DNA of 35,005 bases from assembly GCA_031275035.1 (NCBI GenBank), contig JAISPH010000224.1:1-35005 (forward strand), in the 5' to 3' direction. Below, piece after piece: positions 15,854 to 24,989 of the stretch. The notes below the pieces were generated by a model. The model made no database searches. It was not told where the DNA came from and saw only the letters and a list, made by a program, of their open reading frames with translations. Each line of letters starts with the position of its first letter. The stretch's first letter is position 1. The position numbers and the translations under genes were made by a program. This stretch comes from Treponema sp. GTDB taxonomy: Bacteria > Spirochaetota > Spirochaetia > Treponematales > Breznakiellaceae.

Positions 15854-16981
15854 CTAGTCCAGATAGTTCTGCGCAGAGATAAGTTTCGGCAGCAGCTTTT
15901 CGTCCACATCCTTTGTTCCGGGCAGCATCAGCCGTACCGCCCTTTTATCGAGTCCGCCGTAGGCGGCGCAGCCGACGGCCGCAAGATGTACTTTTTCCGC
16001 CAGAAATCGCTGCAGGTCGAATCCGCCGTCCATTGTATCGTAGTACAGCGTCATGATGGGGGTCCTTTCCGAGGTTACCGCGGCTTTAAGTTTTGTCAGT
16101 ATCTTCAAAATCTTTTGCTTGTTTGCCCTTATCTCCTGGATTTTAAGCATATCCCCGCCACTGTCAATTACGGCCCCCGCAAGAATACGCGCCACGCCGT
16201 TGCTGTTAAAAGGTATTTCCAGTTTTTTTAACTGAACGGCAAGATCGTTCTCAGAAGAGATAAAGGCATAGCCCAGGCGTATGCCCGCCATTCCAAAACC
16301 CTTTGAAAAGGTTCTGGTAACCACAACGTTGGGATGCCCGGGAATAAGGTTAAGCGCCGAATTGTGCAGTTCCATATAATCCCCGTATGCCTCGTCCACG
16401 ACTAAAATCGCATGCAGGGATTCGGCCTTTGCGGCTATTTTTTGTACATCCTTCAGTTTGATTTCCTGTCCGGTTGGATTGTTCGGGTTCTCTACGATGA
16501 AGAGATCGCAGCTTGAGTTCATCTCGCCAAGATACCCCTCGGTTTCAAATTTATAGTTTTTTGTCCGGGGAAGCGTATAAGAACAGTACGCCGCTCCAAT
16601 GCAGTTGACATGGTCCACATATGCGGAGAACTGCGGCGCATGACCCAGGACTTTTTTATGTCCTGCCAGACAGAGCAGGTTCATATTGCAGAGAAGATCA
16701 AAGGAACCGCAGCCCAGAATCAGGTTTTCCGTTTTAAGCCAATCGATCCCCCGGCGTTTATACCAGTCCGCCAATTTGTCGAGCAGGATTTCGTCATGGG
16801 GATACTGTTTTATAGGATCCTGATTGTCTCTGTTGAGTTCTCTCAGCTTCGTAAAAACCGTATCCGGCAGATCTTCCTGATTTACCCCCAAAGAACAGTC
16901 AAGATCAATGGGGTACTCCGGCGTATAAATGCCGTAATCTTTCCGGGTATAAGCCGTGATATAGTCGTTTATCTTCAGCAT
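15854..16981 (-). CDS. HisC-like class I/II aminotransferase
   Basis: This 375-residue PLP enzyme resembles histidinol-phosphate aminotransferase in length and motif order: CGSFDLL (phosphate site, about 91-97), ENPNNPTG (164-171), VVDEAYGDY (194-202), and TFSKGFGMAGIRLGY with the PLP-binding Lys227. It transfers an amino group between an amino acid and a 2-oxo acid; true HisC activity is not assured because no his genes are nearby. It lies 107 bases after ridA in the leftward amino-acid cluster, so a role in aromatic or other amino-acid metabolism, or phosphonate/cobalamin-type precursors, is possible. The gap before it contains a nested hairpin (17039-17070) and a GGAAAC/GTTTCC hairpin (17004-17019). 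The ATG at 16981 has AGGAT very close upstream, so the ribosome site is not ideal. Confidence 0.85.
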   Translation of the reverse strand: MLKINDYITAYTRKDYGIYTPEYPIDLDCSLGVNQEDLPDTVFTKLRELNRDNQDPIKQYPHDEILLDKLADWYKRRGIDWLKTENLILGCGSFDLLCNMNLLCLAGHKKVLGHAPQFSAYVDHVNCIGAAYCSYTLPRTKNYKFETEGYLGEMNSSCDLFIVENPNNPTGQEIKLKDVQKIAAKAESLHAILVVDEAYGDYMELHNSALNLIPGHPNVVVTRTFSKGFGMAGIRLGYAFISSENDLAVQLKKLEIPFNSNGVARILAGAVIDSGGDMLKIQEIRANKQKILKILTKLKAAVTSERTPIMTLYYDTMDGGFDLQRFLAEKVHLAAVGCAAYGGLDKRAVRLMLPGTKDVDEKLLPKLISAQNYLD

Positions 16982-17088
16982 ATCCTATACATTGAAGTTG
17001 TTTGGAAACAGAGGTTTCCGGCAGCTCTATCAGGGAGACGCCGGCCGTTTCAAACGGAAATTAACCGGCGCCGCCCTGTATGCAGGTT

Positions 17089-17466
17089 CTACTTTGCGGC
17101 GATCAGCTCAATTTCAATCTTTGCGCCCAAGGGCAGCGCCGCAACCTGTACGCAGCTCCGCGCAGGCGGGTTTTCGGGGAAATACGACGCGTACACTTCG
17201 TTCATTGCGGTAAATTCGGAAAGGTCAACCATGAATACCGTAGTCTTTACCACGTCCTTCAGCGAGAGCCCCGCCTGTTCAAGAATAGCCTTACAGTTCT
17301 CAAGGGAATTCTTTGCCGCCTTTTTGATGTCGTCTTTTTCGAGGGCGTTAACCGCCATATCGACAGGCAGCTGCCCGCTTGTAAATACAAAACTGCCGGC
17401 GTCGATTCCCTGAGAATACGGGCCGATAGCCTTGGGGGCTTTTTTGGTAACAATCACATTTTTCAT
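17089..17466 (-). CDS. ridA: RidA family enamine/imine deaminase
   Basis: RidA hydrolyses reactive enamine/imine intermediates such as 2-aminoacrylate to 2-oxo acids and ammonia, protecting PLP enzymes. The 125-residue protein has the family hallmarks: AIGPYSQG with Tyr17, FTSGQLP (28-34), and PARSCVQVAALPLGAKIEIELIA containing Arg103 and Glu120, the key residues of active RidA. I start at ATG 17466 with GGAG 8 bases upstream; a longer frame to 17604 adds 46 residues of random appearance. Location in a cluster with tryptophanase is telling, because that enzyme makes 2-aminoacrylate. A 241-base gap with a hairpin separates it from the transporter, so it may be partly independent in expression. 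Confidence 0.93.
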   Translation of the reverse strand: MKNVIVTKKAPKAIGPYSQGIDAGSFVFTSGQLPVDMAVNALEKDDIKKAAKNSLENCKAILEQAGLSLKDVVKTTVFMVDLSEFTAMNEVYASYFPENPPARSCVQVAALPLGAKIEIELIAAK

Positions 17467-17652
17467 ATTATGTACTCCATGATTTGAATTTGTCAGATAA
17501 AAAATCCGTTTGTTTGTTATCTGAACCAGTGGAAATGTCCAGGAATAGCGGGCCAAACCGGGGCCGCTTCCCGGACATCCCGGAATCGTTGATCCGCGGA
17601 CCAACAGCTCCGGCGCATTTGTTTCGGTTTGTTGACCGGCGCGCGAAAGAAA

Positions 17653-17689
17653 CTGTCCCGGACGGGCCTTGGTCCAAGTCCGGGGACAG
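17653..17689 (-). terminator. Terminator-like hairpin after the transporter gene
   Basis: CTGTCCCGGAC (17653-17663) pairs with GTCCGGGGACAG (17678-17689) with one bulged G. Read on the minus strand it lies 19 bases past the transporter stop and is followed by TTTCTTTC, so it may end or attenuate the tnaA-transporter transcript. Downstream toward ridA, an 8-bp inverted repeat TCAGATAA/TTATCTGA lies at 17493-17524. Confidence 0.6.
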
Positions 17690-17707
17690 CTCCGGTATTC
17701 TGTCGTA

Positions 17708-19033
17708 TCAGCCTATGCCGCCAAAGGCAATACTCAGAACAAATACAAGGAATGCGATTGCGCAGAAACCGTATTTGCCCAGGGGTACAACCCACTTGCC
17801 GATCTTCTTCTCCCGTCCAAGCTGGATCTGCTCCGCGGCAAAATCCTTGCCCATAACCCAGAAGAAGATAACCGCCGCGATGAATGCGCCCAGCGGACAA
17901 ACGTAGATGGACATAACGTCCATCCATACTCCGATGGTATCGGCGCTCTCCAGAAAAACGCCGCCCACCGCCGCCAGAAGGAGAATAATGGACACCGACT
18001 TGAAACGGGAAAGTTTAAACCGTTCCTGAAGCATCTCGATCGGCGTTTCAAAGAGGTTGACGATGGAAGTGGCCGCCGCAAAGAAGATCGCCAGGAAGAA
18101 GACGATGGCAAAGATCCGTCCGCCCGCCATCTGCTGGAAGATCGCCGGCAGGGTAATGAACAGGAGGGGCGGTCCCGCGCCGACCGAGTCCGCGCCGAGC
18201 AGCGCGAATACCGCGGGAACAACCACGATTGCCGCAAGAAGAGCCGCCAGGGTATCAAAAATAGCGATGTTTGCCGAACAGGAAAGAACATTTTCCTTCT
18301 TGCTCAGATAGGAGCCGTAGACCAGGGTCCCGTTGCCCGCCAGCGACAGGGAGAAAAACGCCTGCCCCAGCGCAAAAATCCAGGTCCTGATGTCGCCCAG
18401 ATACTTCCACTGGGGGATGAACAGATACTTGTACCCCTCAACGACGCCGGGAAGCAGGGCAACCCGGACGGCCATGTAGATAAACAGAAGGTAAAAGATG
18501 GGCATTATAATCTTGCATACCTTTTCGATGCTCTTCTGAATGCCTCCGACCATCATGAGGAATGTGATGACAAGGGCGGCAAAGTGCCAGCCTATACTGC
18601 CGAAGTTGCCGACAATCTGACCAAAGTAGGCCCCGGTATTCTCCGCGTTAATCATCGCTCCCGAAATGGAACCCCAGAGATAGCGGAGAACCCAGCCCAT
18701 GATGATCGCATAGCCCGTTCCGATGCCGAAGGCGCCGATGACCGGAATAACCCCGATTTCCTTCAGGGGCTTGTTCTTTGCGGTCAATGCCTTACGGAAG
18801 GTTCCCAGGGGTCCCGCCCCGCCCCAGCGGCCAAAGGCGGTTTCCTCAACAACGCCGGTCGCCCCCAGGACGAGGATACAGATTAAATACGGGATCAGGA
18901 ACGCCGCGCCGCCGTACCGCGCCGTCCGGTACGGGAAGGCCCACACATTCGCCATCCCCACCGCCGAACCGATGCAGGCAACAATAAATCCCCACCTGTT
19001 CGAAAACGAATCACGTGTTTTTCCGTCTGACAT
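17708..19033 (-). CDS. Na+-dependent amino-acid symporter, NSS family (TnaT-like candidate)
   Basis: This 441-residue membrane protein belongs to the neurotransmitter:sodium symporter family (LeuT/MhsT fold). The first membrane segment carries GFIVACIGSAVGMANVWAFPY, the unwound substrate/sodium site, followed by YGGAAFLIPYL and further hydrophobic segments, for about eleven in all. IFALGQAFFSLSLAGNGTLVYGSY fits TM6 with its unwound centre. It imports an amino acid with sodium. The gene is 18 bases after tnaA on the same strand with GGAGG before the ATG, and NSS transporters paired with tryptophanase include the tryptophan transporter TnaT of Symbiobacterium. Tryptophan is therefore the best substrate guess, though this is inference from context. 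Confidence 0.92.
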   Translation of the reverse strand: MSDGKTRDSFSNRWGFIVACIGSAVGMANVWAFPYRTARYGGAAFLIPYLICILVLGATGVVEETAFGRWGGAGPLGTFRKALTAKNKPLKEIGVIPVIGAFGIGTGYAIIMGWVLRYLWGSISGAMINAENTGAYFGQIVGNFGSIGWHFAALVITFLMMVGGIQKSIEKVCKIIMPIFYLLFIYMAVRVALLPGVVEGYKYLFIPQWKYLGDIRTWIFALGQAFFSLSLAGNGTLVYGSYLSKKENVLSCSANIAIFDTLAALLAAIVVVPAVFALLGADSVGAGPPLLFITLPAIFQQMAGGRIFAIVFFLAIFFAAATSIVNLFETPIEMLQERFKLSRFKSVSIILLLAAVGGVFLESADTIGVWMDVMSIYVCPLGAFIAAVIFFWVMGKDFAAEQIQLGREKKIGKWVVPLGKYGFCAIAFLVFVLSIAFGGIG

Positions 19034-19052
19034 ACTTACCTCCTGTATTGGA

Positions 19053-20447
19053 CTATTTTATTGGCTCAAGATGCGCCTGGAAGTGCCGCAGAATCGGAGG
19101 TTCCCAGACAATGCGGTACCCGCGCTTTATGTTCGGCGCACGCTTTTTAACTTCTATCACCGCATCGATTATCACGTCCAGATGGGCCTGGGTGTATACC
19201 CTGCGCGGGATAGCAAGCCGGGAAAATTCAAAATCGGCCTTGAGCTGCTTGCCCGTGTCGGGGTCGTTGCCCAGCATGTACGAGCCGATGTCGCAGCAGC
19301 GTATTCCTCCTTCTTTGTAAAGCTCAATACAAAGCGCCTGGGCAGGGTACTCGGTATAAGGGATATGTGGGAACATGGCCTTGGCGTCCAGAAATACTCC
19401 GTGGCCTCCGACCGGCGACTGATAAGCAATGCCGGCGTCGTCGAATTTTGCCGCCAGGTACTCCATCTGACCTACCCGGTAACGGAGATAGTTGTCGTCG
19501 AGTCCCTCGTAAAGACCCGCCGCCAGGGCTTCCAAATCCCTGCCCGCAAGGCCGCCGTAGGTGTAAAGCCCCTCGAATTCAATACAACGGGATTTGATCT
19601 CCAGGATAAGTTTTTCGTTGATCTTCTCGTCCTTTACGCCAATCATGCCGCCCATGTTGACGATGGTATCTTTCTTGGCGCTCATGGTGAACATATCCGC
19701 ATAGCTGAAGACTTCCTGTACGATCTCTTTGATGGACTTGTCCGCGTAACCCGGTTCGTCCCGCTGGATGAAGTACGCGTTCTCCGCATAACGCGCCGCA
19801 TCGATATCAAGGGGGATTCCGTATTTTTTGCAGACCGCCGCGGTTTCCCGGATATTCTGAACCGAGACCGGCTGGCCTCCGGCGGAATTGTTGGTGATGG
19901 TCATTACCACGAGGCCTATCTTTTCGGGCCCGTGTTCCTTGATAAGTTTTTCAAGCCGTTCCACATCCATGTTACCCTTAAAGGGGGCGCGTTTGGACGG
20001 ATCCAGGGCTTCCGGCACCACGCAGTCTATGGCGCGGGCTCCCGACAAAATAACGTGGGCCCGCGTAGTATCAAAGAACATATTTGAAATGGCGAACTTG
20101 CCCTCGGATAAAAAGAGGGGAAGCAGCACCTTCTCGGCGGCGCGCCCCTGATGTACCGGCTGGATATAACCGTAACTGAAAATATCTTTGGCGGCGTTGA
20201 TCAGCTTGTAGTAACTGGACGCCCCCGCATAGGCTTCGTCGCCCTGCATCATCCCCGCCCATTGGAACTGACTCATGGCGTTGGTTCCCGAGTCCGTCAG
20301 CAGGTCGATGTACACATCTTCGCTTTTCAGATAGAAGAGGTTGTAATGGGCTTCGGCAATTTTCTTTTCGCGCTCTTCATGCGTCAACATACGAAGCGGT
20401 TCCACAACCTTAATACGGAAGGGTTCCGGTATATACTTAACAGCCAT
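19053..20447 (-). CDS. tnaA: Tryptophanase (tryptophan indole-lyase)
   Basis: This 464-residue PLP beta-eliminating lyase converts L-tryptophan to indole, pyruvate and ammonia. The family is plain from [45 protein letters not shown] and MSAKKD with the PLP lysine (258/259). The close relative tyrosine phenol-lyase is less likely for three reasons visible here: FFDTT with Asp126 where the phenol-lyase has Thr, [10 protein letters not shown] with Ile387 where it has the substrate-binding Arg, and RHFQAHL with His455 where it has Phe. The GKQL insertion also matches tryptophanase. One oddity is HQGRAAE where both families usually have GRGAE. ACAGGAG lies upstream of the ATG. It heads a cluster with an NSS symporter, RidA and an aminotransferase. 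No tnaC-like leader peptide is present. Confidence 0.93.
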   Translation of the reverse strand: MAVKYIPEPFRIKVVEPLRMLTHEEREKKIAEAHYNLFYLKSEDVYIDLLTDSGTNAMSQFQWAGMMQGDEAYAGASSYYKLINAAKDIFSYGYIQPVHQGRAAEKVLLPLFLSEGKFAISNMFFDTTRAHVILSGARAIDCVVPEALDPSKRAPFKGNMDVERLEKLIKEHGPEKIGLVVMTITNNSAGGQPVSVQNIRETAAVCKKYGIPLDIDAARYAENAYFIQRDEPGYADKSIKEIVQEVFSYADMFTMSAKKDTIVNMGGMIGVKDEKINEKLILEIKSRCIEFEGLYTYGGLAGRDLEALAAGLYEGLDDNYLRYRVGQMEYLAAKFDDAGIAYQSPVGGHGVFLDAKAMFPHIPYTEYPAQALCIELYKEGGIRCCDIGSYMLGNDPDTGKQLKADFEFSRLAIPRRVYTQAHLDVIIDAVIEVKKRAPNIKRGYRIVWEPPILRHFQAHLEPIK

Positions 20448-20503
20448 AAGTGTCTCCTGTTTAGAAAGATGAATTTACACGGCAAAGACGCCCGTATAAC
20501 AGC

Positions 20504-20532
20504 ATTGTAGTACTGAATTTTTATGCAGTCAA
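20504..20532 (-). promoter_or_regulatory. tnaA promoter
   Basis: On the minus strand TTGACT (20532-20527), a 17-base spacer and TACAAT (20509-20504) form a near-consensus promoter, preceded by a T/A-rich tract resembling an UP element. The start is expected near 20497, giving a leader of about 50 bases with no internal ATG. Confidence 0.85.
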
Positions 20533-20824
20533 CAAAAAAAAAATAAAATTCATTTTATATGTACTGGTACATGGTAACTTACGTTGCGCAGGGGATTCCG
20601 AAATTGAAGAAATTCAGCCGCCGGACCTTAGTCCGAAACCTCACCGGATCTGTGGTCCGCAGCTTCACGGACAATCCATGGATTTCGCCTCAAGATTTCG
20701 TGCTGCTTGTGCGGTTAGCGGTTCATAGTATTCTTCCGCATGACATAATAGTAATTTTATCCGGGAACCTGAATGCGGTACCGTACAGCGGTACCGGCGC
20801 TGTTCCATGCTGAAAGCGTATCTG

Positions 20825-20876
20825 TATATAGAGTCTGTCCATCCAATGCAGACACATTATGAATAGACTCTATATA
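20825..20876. repeat. Perfect 12-bp inverted repeat
   Basis: TATATAGAGTCT (20825-20836) is perfectly mirrored by AGACTCTATATA (20865-20876), with a 28-base loop. It is not near a coding end and has no T-run. It could be a protein-binding site, a small-RNA hairpin or a remnant of a mobile repeat; I cannot choose between these. Confidence 0.7.
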
Positions 20877-21111
20877 GTAACATTACTCCCCGGACATCCC
20901 TTGCTCTCGTTTCGTTGGAACAGTACATAAATGCCGTATTGAAAAAGCCGCCGGACAAGTTTTTTGCCTTTTCGGACAGGCCTTGCCGTTTTACAAATCC
21001 GGGTTGACCGGTCTTTCCGGGGACGATTGGAGGCCGGGGTTAGCGCCCGGTTCTTTACGGGATGGTTCCCGGAGGGGCCGCGCCATCCATCTATCCAACA
21101 TTTTAAAAGCA

Positions 21112-21120
21112 TGATATAAT
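21112..21120 (+). promoter_or_regulatory. Extended -10 promoter of the hemerythrin gene
   Basis: TGATATAAT is a perfect TATAAT -10 with the upstream TG extension, 20 bases before the start codon. The -35 region is poor. The start would lie near 21127, giving a very short leader carrying AAGGAGG. Confidence 0.7.
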
Positions 21121-21139
21121 ACCCAACAAGGAGGCTATT

Positions 21140-21562
21140 ATGGTAGAATATGTCTGGGATGAGAGCGTAAGGACCGGGAACGACTTTATAGACGAACAGC
21201 ATAAACAATTGTTCGCGGCTATTAACGACCTTATGAAGGCTTGTGAGGATAACAGGGGAAAGGAGGAGTTGACCAAAAGCTTGAATTTTCTGAACGATTA
21301 CACTATCAAGCATTTCTTCGATGAAGAACAGCTCCAGCAAAAGTTCAACTATCCCGAATATACCAGGCATAAGGAATTACACGAAGGTTTTAAGGCAACG
21401 GTACGGGATTTGAAGGTTCGGATGATCATGAAAGGGGCCTCGGCGGAACTTATTGATGAGGTGCGCGCTAAAATCGGCGACTGGCTGGTTACGCACATCA
21501 AGGGAAACGATATCAGGCTTGCCTCATATATCGGGCAGCAGAAGCCGGCGGCAAAGATTTAG
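21140..21562 (+). CDS. Bacteriohemerythrin
   Basis: This 140-residue protein is a single-domain hemerythrin with a di-iron site that binds O2. All seven expected ligands are present in the canonical spacing: His21, His58, Glu62 (in HFFDEE), His77, His81, His119 and Asp124. The N-terminal VWDESVRTGNDFIDEQH is the typical opening. It is cytoplasmic, with no signal peptide or membrane segment. In anaerobes such proteins are thought to scavenge or sense oxygen, which suits a gut habitat. AAGGAGG lies 5 bases before the ATG and it is a single gene with its own promoter. The neighbouring methyltransferase is on the opposite strand. Confidence 0.96.
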   Translation: MVEYVWDESVRTGNDFIDEQHKQLFAAINDLMKACEDNRGKEELTKSLNFLNDYTIKHFFDEEQLQQKFNYPEYTRHKELHEGFKATVRDLKVRMIMKGASAELIDEVRAKIGDWLVTHIKGNDIRLASYIGQQKPAAKI

Positions 21563-21601
21563 CCGGCAGTTTCCTTTCTCATCTTAGTATTATGGAAGAT
21601 A

Positions 21602-21656
21602 CCCCGGGCAAACCCGAAACCGGCGCGGAAGCCTTGTTTCCGGTGCTTGCCTGGGG
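21602..21656. terminator. Possible bidirectional terminator stem
   Basis: CCCCGGGCAA (21602-21611) pairs with TTGCCTGGGG (21647-21656) with one G-U pair, between the convergent hemerythrin and methyltransferase genes. The loop is long, with possible inner pairing, and there is no good T-run, so the call is weak. Confidence 0.35.
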
Positions 21657-21790
21657 GCCCCGCCTTTCAGTCAATACAGGCATAGAATAGAATTATCCTT
21701 ACATTGACCGGCATACCGGACTTGTTTGAAATCCCCGGATAAGGCGGGATCGGCAAAATGTTTTTCCCGGAGGCTTTTTTTCCTGCCCTC

Positions 21791-22438
21791 TCAAACCCCC
21801 CGCGGGGGCTTCCCCTGTTCCATCTTCGCCGTAACATACACCAGCGGGAACGACGCGGGAATGGTCTTTGACCTCCGAATGTTAAAGCCGTTCTCCCGTA
21901 AAAAATTCAGATATTCACCGGCTTTCCATGTTGACCAGATACGAAACCCCGCTATACCCATGATGCCGGCCCACAGCCGTTCCCGGAAACTCCCGGATCG
22001 AGTGAAGGTCGGAGCGATGAGAAGCCCCTCCGGTTTGAGAACCCTGCGGATGTTGGTCAGGGCCAATGCCGGGCCGGGCATGATGTGCAGGGCATTGGAG
22101 ATAATAACCGCGTCAAACCGCGCCGCCTCATAGGTCAGGGCCGTAGCGTCCTGCACCGAAAAGTTTACATTTTTGGGGGCCGGTTTCTTTTTCGCTTCGG
22201 CTATCATGGCGGGGGAAAAATCGGTCGCCTCCAGGGAACGGATCCGCTCCGCGATACGGAGGGCAATGAGGCCGGTTCCCGCGGCAAGCTCCAGGACATC
22301 CATGTCCGGAGTCAAATCCTCCGCCATAAGCCGGTACATTTCCTCATAGGCCGCCCGGTCCCTTTTGATGATGAAATCGTAAAGAAACGCGAAACGGTTC
22401 CAGAAAGATTTATTGCCGTTCTTTGTATTTTTTATCAT
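21791..22438 (-). CDS. Class I SAM-dependent methyltransferase
   Basis: This 215-residue protein has a Rossmann-type SAM-binding fold. Motif I is VLELAAGTGLIAL (48-60), followed by ATDFSPAMIAEAKKK (acidic loop binding the ribose), VQDATALTYEAARFDAVIISNALHIM and LKPEGLLIAPTF. It resembles UbiE/phospholipid-type small-molecule methyltransferases. The N-terminus (FWNRFAFLYDFIIKRDRAAYEEMY) looks like phospholipid N-methyltransferase-type enzymes, but the substrate cannot be determined. I chose the ATG at 22438 since GGAG is 5 bases upstream; a start ten codons earlier has no ribosome site and would add MCITGGGGAD. It is a single gene convergent with the hemerythrin. Confidence 0.82.
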   Translation of the reverse strand: MIKNTKNGNKSFWNRFAFLYDFIIKRDRAAYEEMYRLMAEDLTPDMDVLELAAGTGLIALRIAERIRSLEATDFSPAMIAEAKKKPAPKNVNFSVQDATALTYEAARFDAVIISNALHIMPGPALALTNIRRVLKPEGLLIAPTFTRSGSFRERLWAGIMGIAGFRIWSTWKAGEYLNFLRENGFNIRRSKTIPASFPLVYVTAKMEQGKPPRGV

Positions 22439-22603
22439 GTCCGCTCCGCCCCCTCCCGTGATACACATGAGAATAGTTATGCTCAGTTAACATTGGAATT
22501 ATTGAATCCCTCGACCGGAATTGTCAAGGGGATCGGTAACGGAGCAAGGGGTTCGTTCATTTTTAAGTGGAATTTGTCCGGAAACTGAAATTTCCAAACA
22601 ATT

Positions 22604-24805
22604 CTATTTTTCAATTTTGAACTTTGCCACCTCCTTCACCAGCACGTTAATGCTTTCTTTATTCTCCCCGCTGATGGCGTTGACCCGGTCCACCGCAACA
22701 TTAATCTGATCCGCCCCGGCGGCCATCTCGTTTATTCCGTTGCTTATCTCCTGGGTTACCGCTTCCAGGTTTTTGCTTTCCTGAATGACCTGCCTGCTCC
22801 CCTCAAGCATCTCCGAGGAACCGTTCTTGACTTTTTGGGTCAGATCGTTCAATTGCTCAACAGCCTCCAGAATCTGTTTGCTTCCCTCTCCCTGTTCTTC
22901 CATGGCATTGCGGATATTTTCCTCCTGGTCCGATACGGTCCTGACCCCGCTGTCTATGGCTTCAAACTTGTTAAGTACGTTTTCGGTGGACCAGGTTATT
23001 TTATCGATGGCATCTTTGATCTTCTTGAGCACCATGGAAATAGTCTTGGACTGCTCTCCCGAATTTTCCGCCAGTTTACGGATCTCATCCGCTACCACGG
23101 CAAAGCCCTTGCCCGCTTCCCCGGCATGGGCCGCCTCAATCGCCGCATTCATGGACAGAAGGTTGGTCTGGCTGGAGATGTTTTCCATTACCGCATTGAT
23201 CTCCAGAAGCCCCTCGGATTCCCGGGCGATCTCCCGGATGTCCGCCGCCACTTCCTGCAGGCCGGAACGGCCCACTTCGGAAGCTTCTATCAATTCCTGA
23301 ACGTTGCCGGCGTTCCTTACCAGGGTTTGGGTAACGGACTGGATATTGGCGAGCATCTCCTCAATGGCCGATGAAGACCGGGACACGCTGGCGCTTTGAT
23401 TGTCCACATGCCCGTTGAGTTTATCGATGTTTACGGTGATCTGTTCCATGGTCGCATTGGTTTCCGTTACCGAGGCGGACTGGTTAATTACCCGGCCCTT
23501 GATGCTCTGAATGTTGGCGGTAATTTCATTGATCGCGGCGGCCGTTTCGGTCATGTTGCTGGCAAGCTCGTTCCCGATATCAAAAAGGGTGATGGACTTA
23601 TTCTTTATGGTTGACACGAGGTTTTTGATCTTGTCCAGGGTTCCGTTAAAAACTACGGCCATATCGCCGATTTCGTCTTTGCGGTGTATATCCAGTTGAT
23701 GGGTCAAATCTCCTTCTCCAAGGGAAGTAAAGTTTTTCATCATCTGTTTGAGGGGATTGCTGATGGAACGGGCAATGAGAAAGGCCGCGGCTGCTATGGC
23801 CAGGACCATTACCGCGCTTATGATGATGCTCATGCGGAGCATCCGCAAAACCGGCGCATCGATAACGTTTTGAGGAACCCCAATAGCCAAAGCCCAGGAG
23901 GTGGAGGTTTTTCCTATGGCAAGAGGAACGGAGATGACTGTATACCGGGTTTTTTTGCCGCCGAGATCAACGGTGTTTGAAAAACTGAATTCGGAACCTG
24001 TTTTTATGGCGTTCATATAATCGGATAAACGGCCGCCAGCCGTATCCGCATAGGCGGCGCTCATGGATTTTCCAAGCTGGGCCGGATCATAAAAGCCCGC
24101 CACAAGCCCGCCGTTGCTGAAAACCGAGGCGACGCTGCCCTCATAGGGTTTGACGGCTTCTACGTTGGATTGAATTTTGGACAGGGCAATATCGATGCCC
24201 GCAACGCCGATGACCTTATCGTTCTTTTTTACCGGAACCGCCAGGGAGGTAATCAGGGTATCGGTTCCGTCGATTTTATAAAAATAAGGTTCCACCACGG
24301 TTTCGTTTCCGGTCTGCATGGGAATAAGGTAAAAATCACCGGAACCGCTGACCGTATAATCCACCAGCGCGTTCAGCCGGACGCCGTCCCGGGTCCGGGA
24401 CCAGTAGGAGATGAACCTGCCGGTTTCATCCGTCCCCGGAGTGTTGGCATACCGGGCGTCAAGGCCGTCCAGGGCGTTTGGTTCCCATCCTGTCCAGACG
24501 GCGGCTACTTCCGGGTTTGATTTGGTCAGTTGTTCAAGCAGGAGGTTATAAAAGAAACGCCGCTCCGTGGGCTCGATTTCCTCATAAGTTTCCATCGATT
24601 GCGCCAGGGATCTGGCGACGGAAAAATAAGATTCCAGCCATAGTCCAAGCTGGCCGGCTTCATGGTTCGCCAAATTCTTCAACTCATTGCTGGTCAGCGC
24701 CGTAATTTGCCTCTGGGAACTGTACAAAATAGTTCCCAGCAGAATGCCGATTCCCGCAAGGGTAAGGGCAATAATCATGATGACAAGTTTTTTACCTATT
24801 TTCAT
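22604..24805 (-). CDS. Methyl-accepting chemotaxis protein with dCache sensor
   Basis: This 733-residue receptor is anchored by TM1 (about 7-29) and TM2 (about 325-346), with a periplasmic double-Cache-type sensor between them (about 35-320). A HAMP domain (about 346-398, with DEIGDM) leads to a long coiled-coil signalling domain. The hairpin tip [38 protein letters not shown] (about 542-579) is the conserved kinase/CheW contact. The sensor has the segments [12 protein letters not shown] and GVAGIDI, reminiscent of dCache pockets for small organic ligands, but the ligand cannot be read. AGAGGAT precedes the ATG. It is a single gene with its own promoter; chemotaxis partners are not in the window. 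It implies a motile organism. Confidence 0.95.
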   Translation of the reverse strand: MKIGKKLVIMIIALTLAGIGILLGTILYSSQRQITALTSNELKNLANHEAGQLGLWLESYFSVARSLAQSMETYEEIEPTERRFFYNLLLEQLTKSNPEVAAVWTGWEPNALDGLDARYANTPGTDETGRFISYWSRTRDGVRLNALVDYTVSGSGDFYLIPMQTGNETVVEPYFYKIDGTDTLITSLAVPVKKNDKVIGVAGIDIALSKIQSNVEAVKPYEGSVASVFSNGGLVAGFYDPAQLGKSMSAAYADTAGGRLSDYMNAIKTGSEFSFSNTVDLGGKKTRYTVISVPLAIGKTSTSWALAIGVPQNVIDAPVLRMLRMSIIISAVMVLAIAAAAFLIARSISNPLKQMMKNFTSLGEGDLTHQLDIHRKDEIGDMAVVFNGTLDKIKNLVSTIKNKSITLFDIGNELASNMTETAAAINEITANIQSIKGRVINQSASVTETNATMEQITVNIDKLNGHVDNQSASVSRSSSAIEEMLANIQSVTQTLVRNAGNVQELIEASEVGRSGLQEVAADIREIARESEGLLEINAVMENISSQTNLLSMNAAIEAAHAGEAGKGFAVVADEIRKLAENSGEQSKTISMVLKKIKDAIDKITWSTENVLNKFEAIDSGVRTVSDQEENIRNAMEEQGEGSKQILEAVEQLNDLTQKVKNGSSEMLEGSRQVIQESKNLEAVTQEISNGINEMAAGADQINVAVDRVNAISGENKESINVLVKEVAKFKIEK

Positions 24806-24822
24806 AAATATCCTCTAAAAAA

Positions 24823-24828
24823 ATTATA
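24823..24828 (-). promoter_or_regulatory. -10 box of the chemoreceptor gene
   Basis: On the minus strand a perfect TATAAT (24828-24823) lies about 20 bases before the start codon. I see no convincing -35 box and no sigma-28 or sigma-54 pattern, so housekeeping sigma is the likeliest reader. Confidence 0.5.
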
Positions 24829-24989
24829 GTACATTTCCCCGGATCAAGAAAGGAATTTTCCCGCTTGAACGCCGCCAGATGTAACCGTTTCATTCGCCGG
24901 GATCCATGCCCAGAGGCTTGCTTCCGGGTATCTTCGTGCGGTTAAATTTCTTCAGGCATATCCGGCGATTCAGCGCTGACCGGATGACA

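Larger units (their letters stand above)
20533..21139. other. Intergenic region between tnaA and the hemerythrin gene
   Basis: Apart from the two divergent promoters at its ends, I see no credible gene in this 600-base stretch. It holds two copies of GCGGTACCG at 20775-20783 and 20788-20796, each containing the palindrome CGGTACCG. It also holds several short GGAC/GTCC stems between 20615 and 20680 and a 12-bp inverted repeat at 20825-20876. An 84-codon frame at 20559-20813 has no ribosome site and no recognisable product. It may be degenerate sequence or a control region. Confidence 0.5.

Noticed and set aside
17467..17604. 46-residue N-terminal extension of RidA
   Set aside because: No ribosome site and no family match; ATG at 17466 gives the normal RidA start.
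17669..18886. A 405-codon plus-strand frame over the NSS transporter
   Set aside because: Highly charged nonsense-like protein opposite a strong membrane-protein gene.
19053..20447. Tyrosine phenol-lyase instead of tryptophanase
   Set aside because: Three specificity positions (Asp126, Ile387, His455) match tryptophanase rather than the phenol-lyase Thr, Arg and Phe.
20559..20813. An 84-codon frame in the tnaA-hemerythrin spacer
   Set aside because: No ribosome site, no similarity I recognise, and it begins within the AT-rich region upstream of the tnaA promoter.
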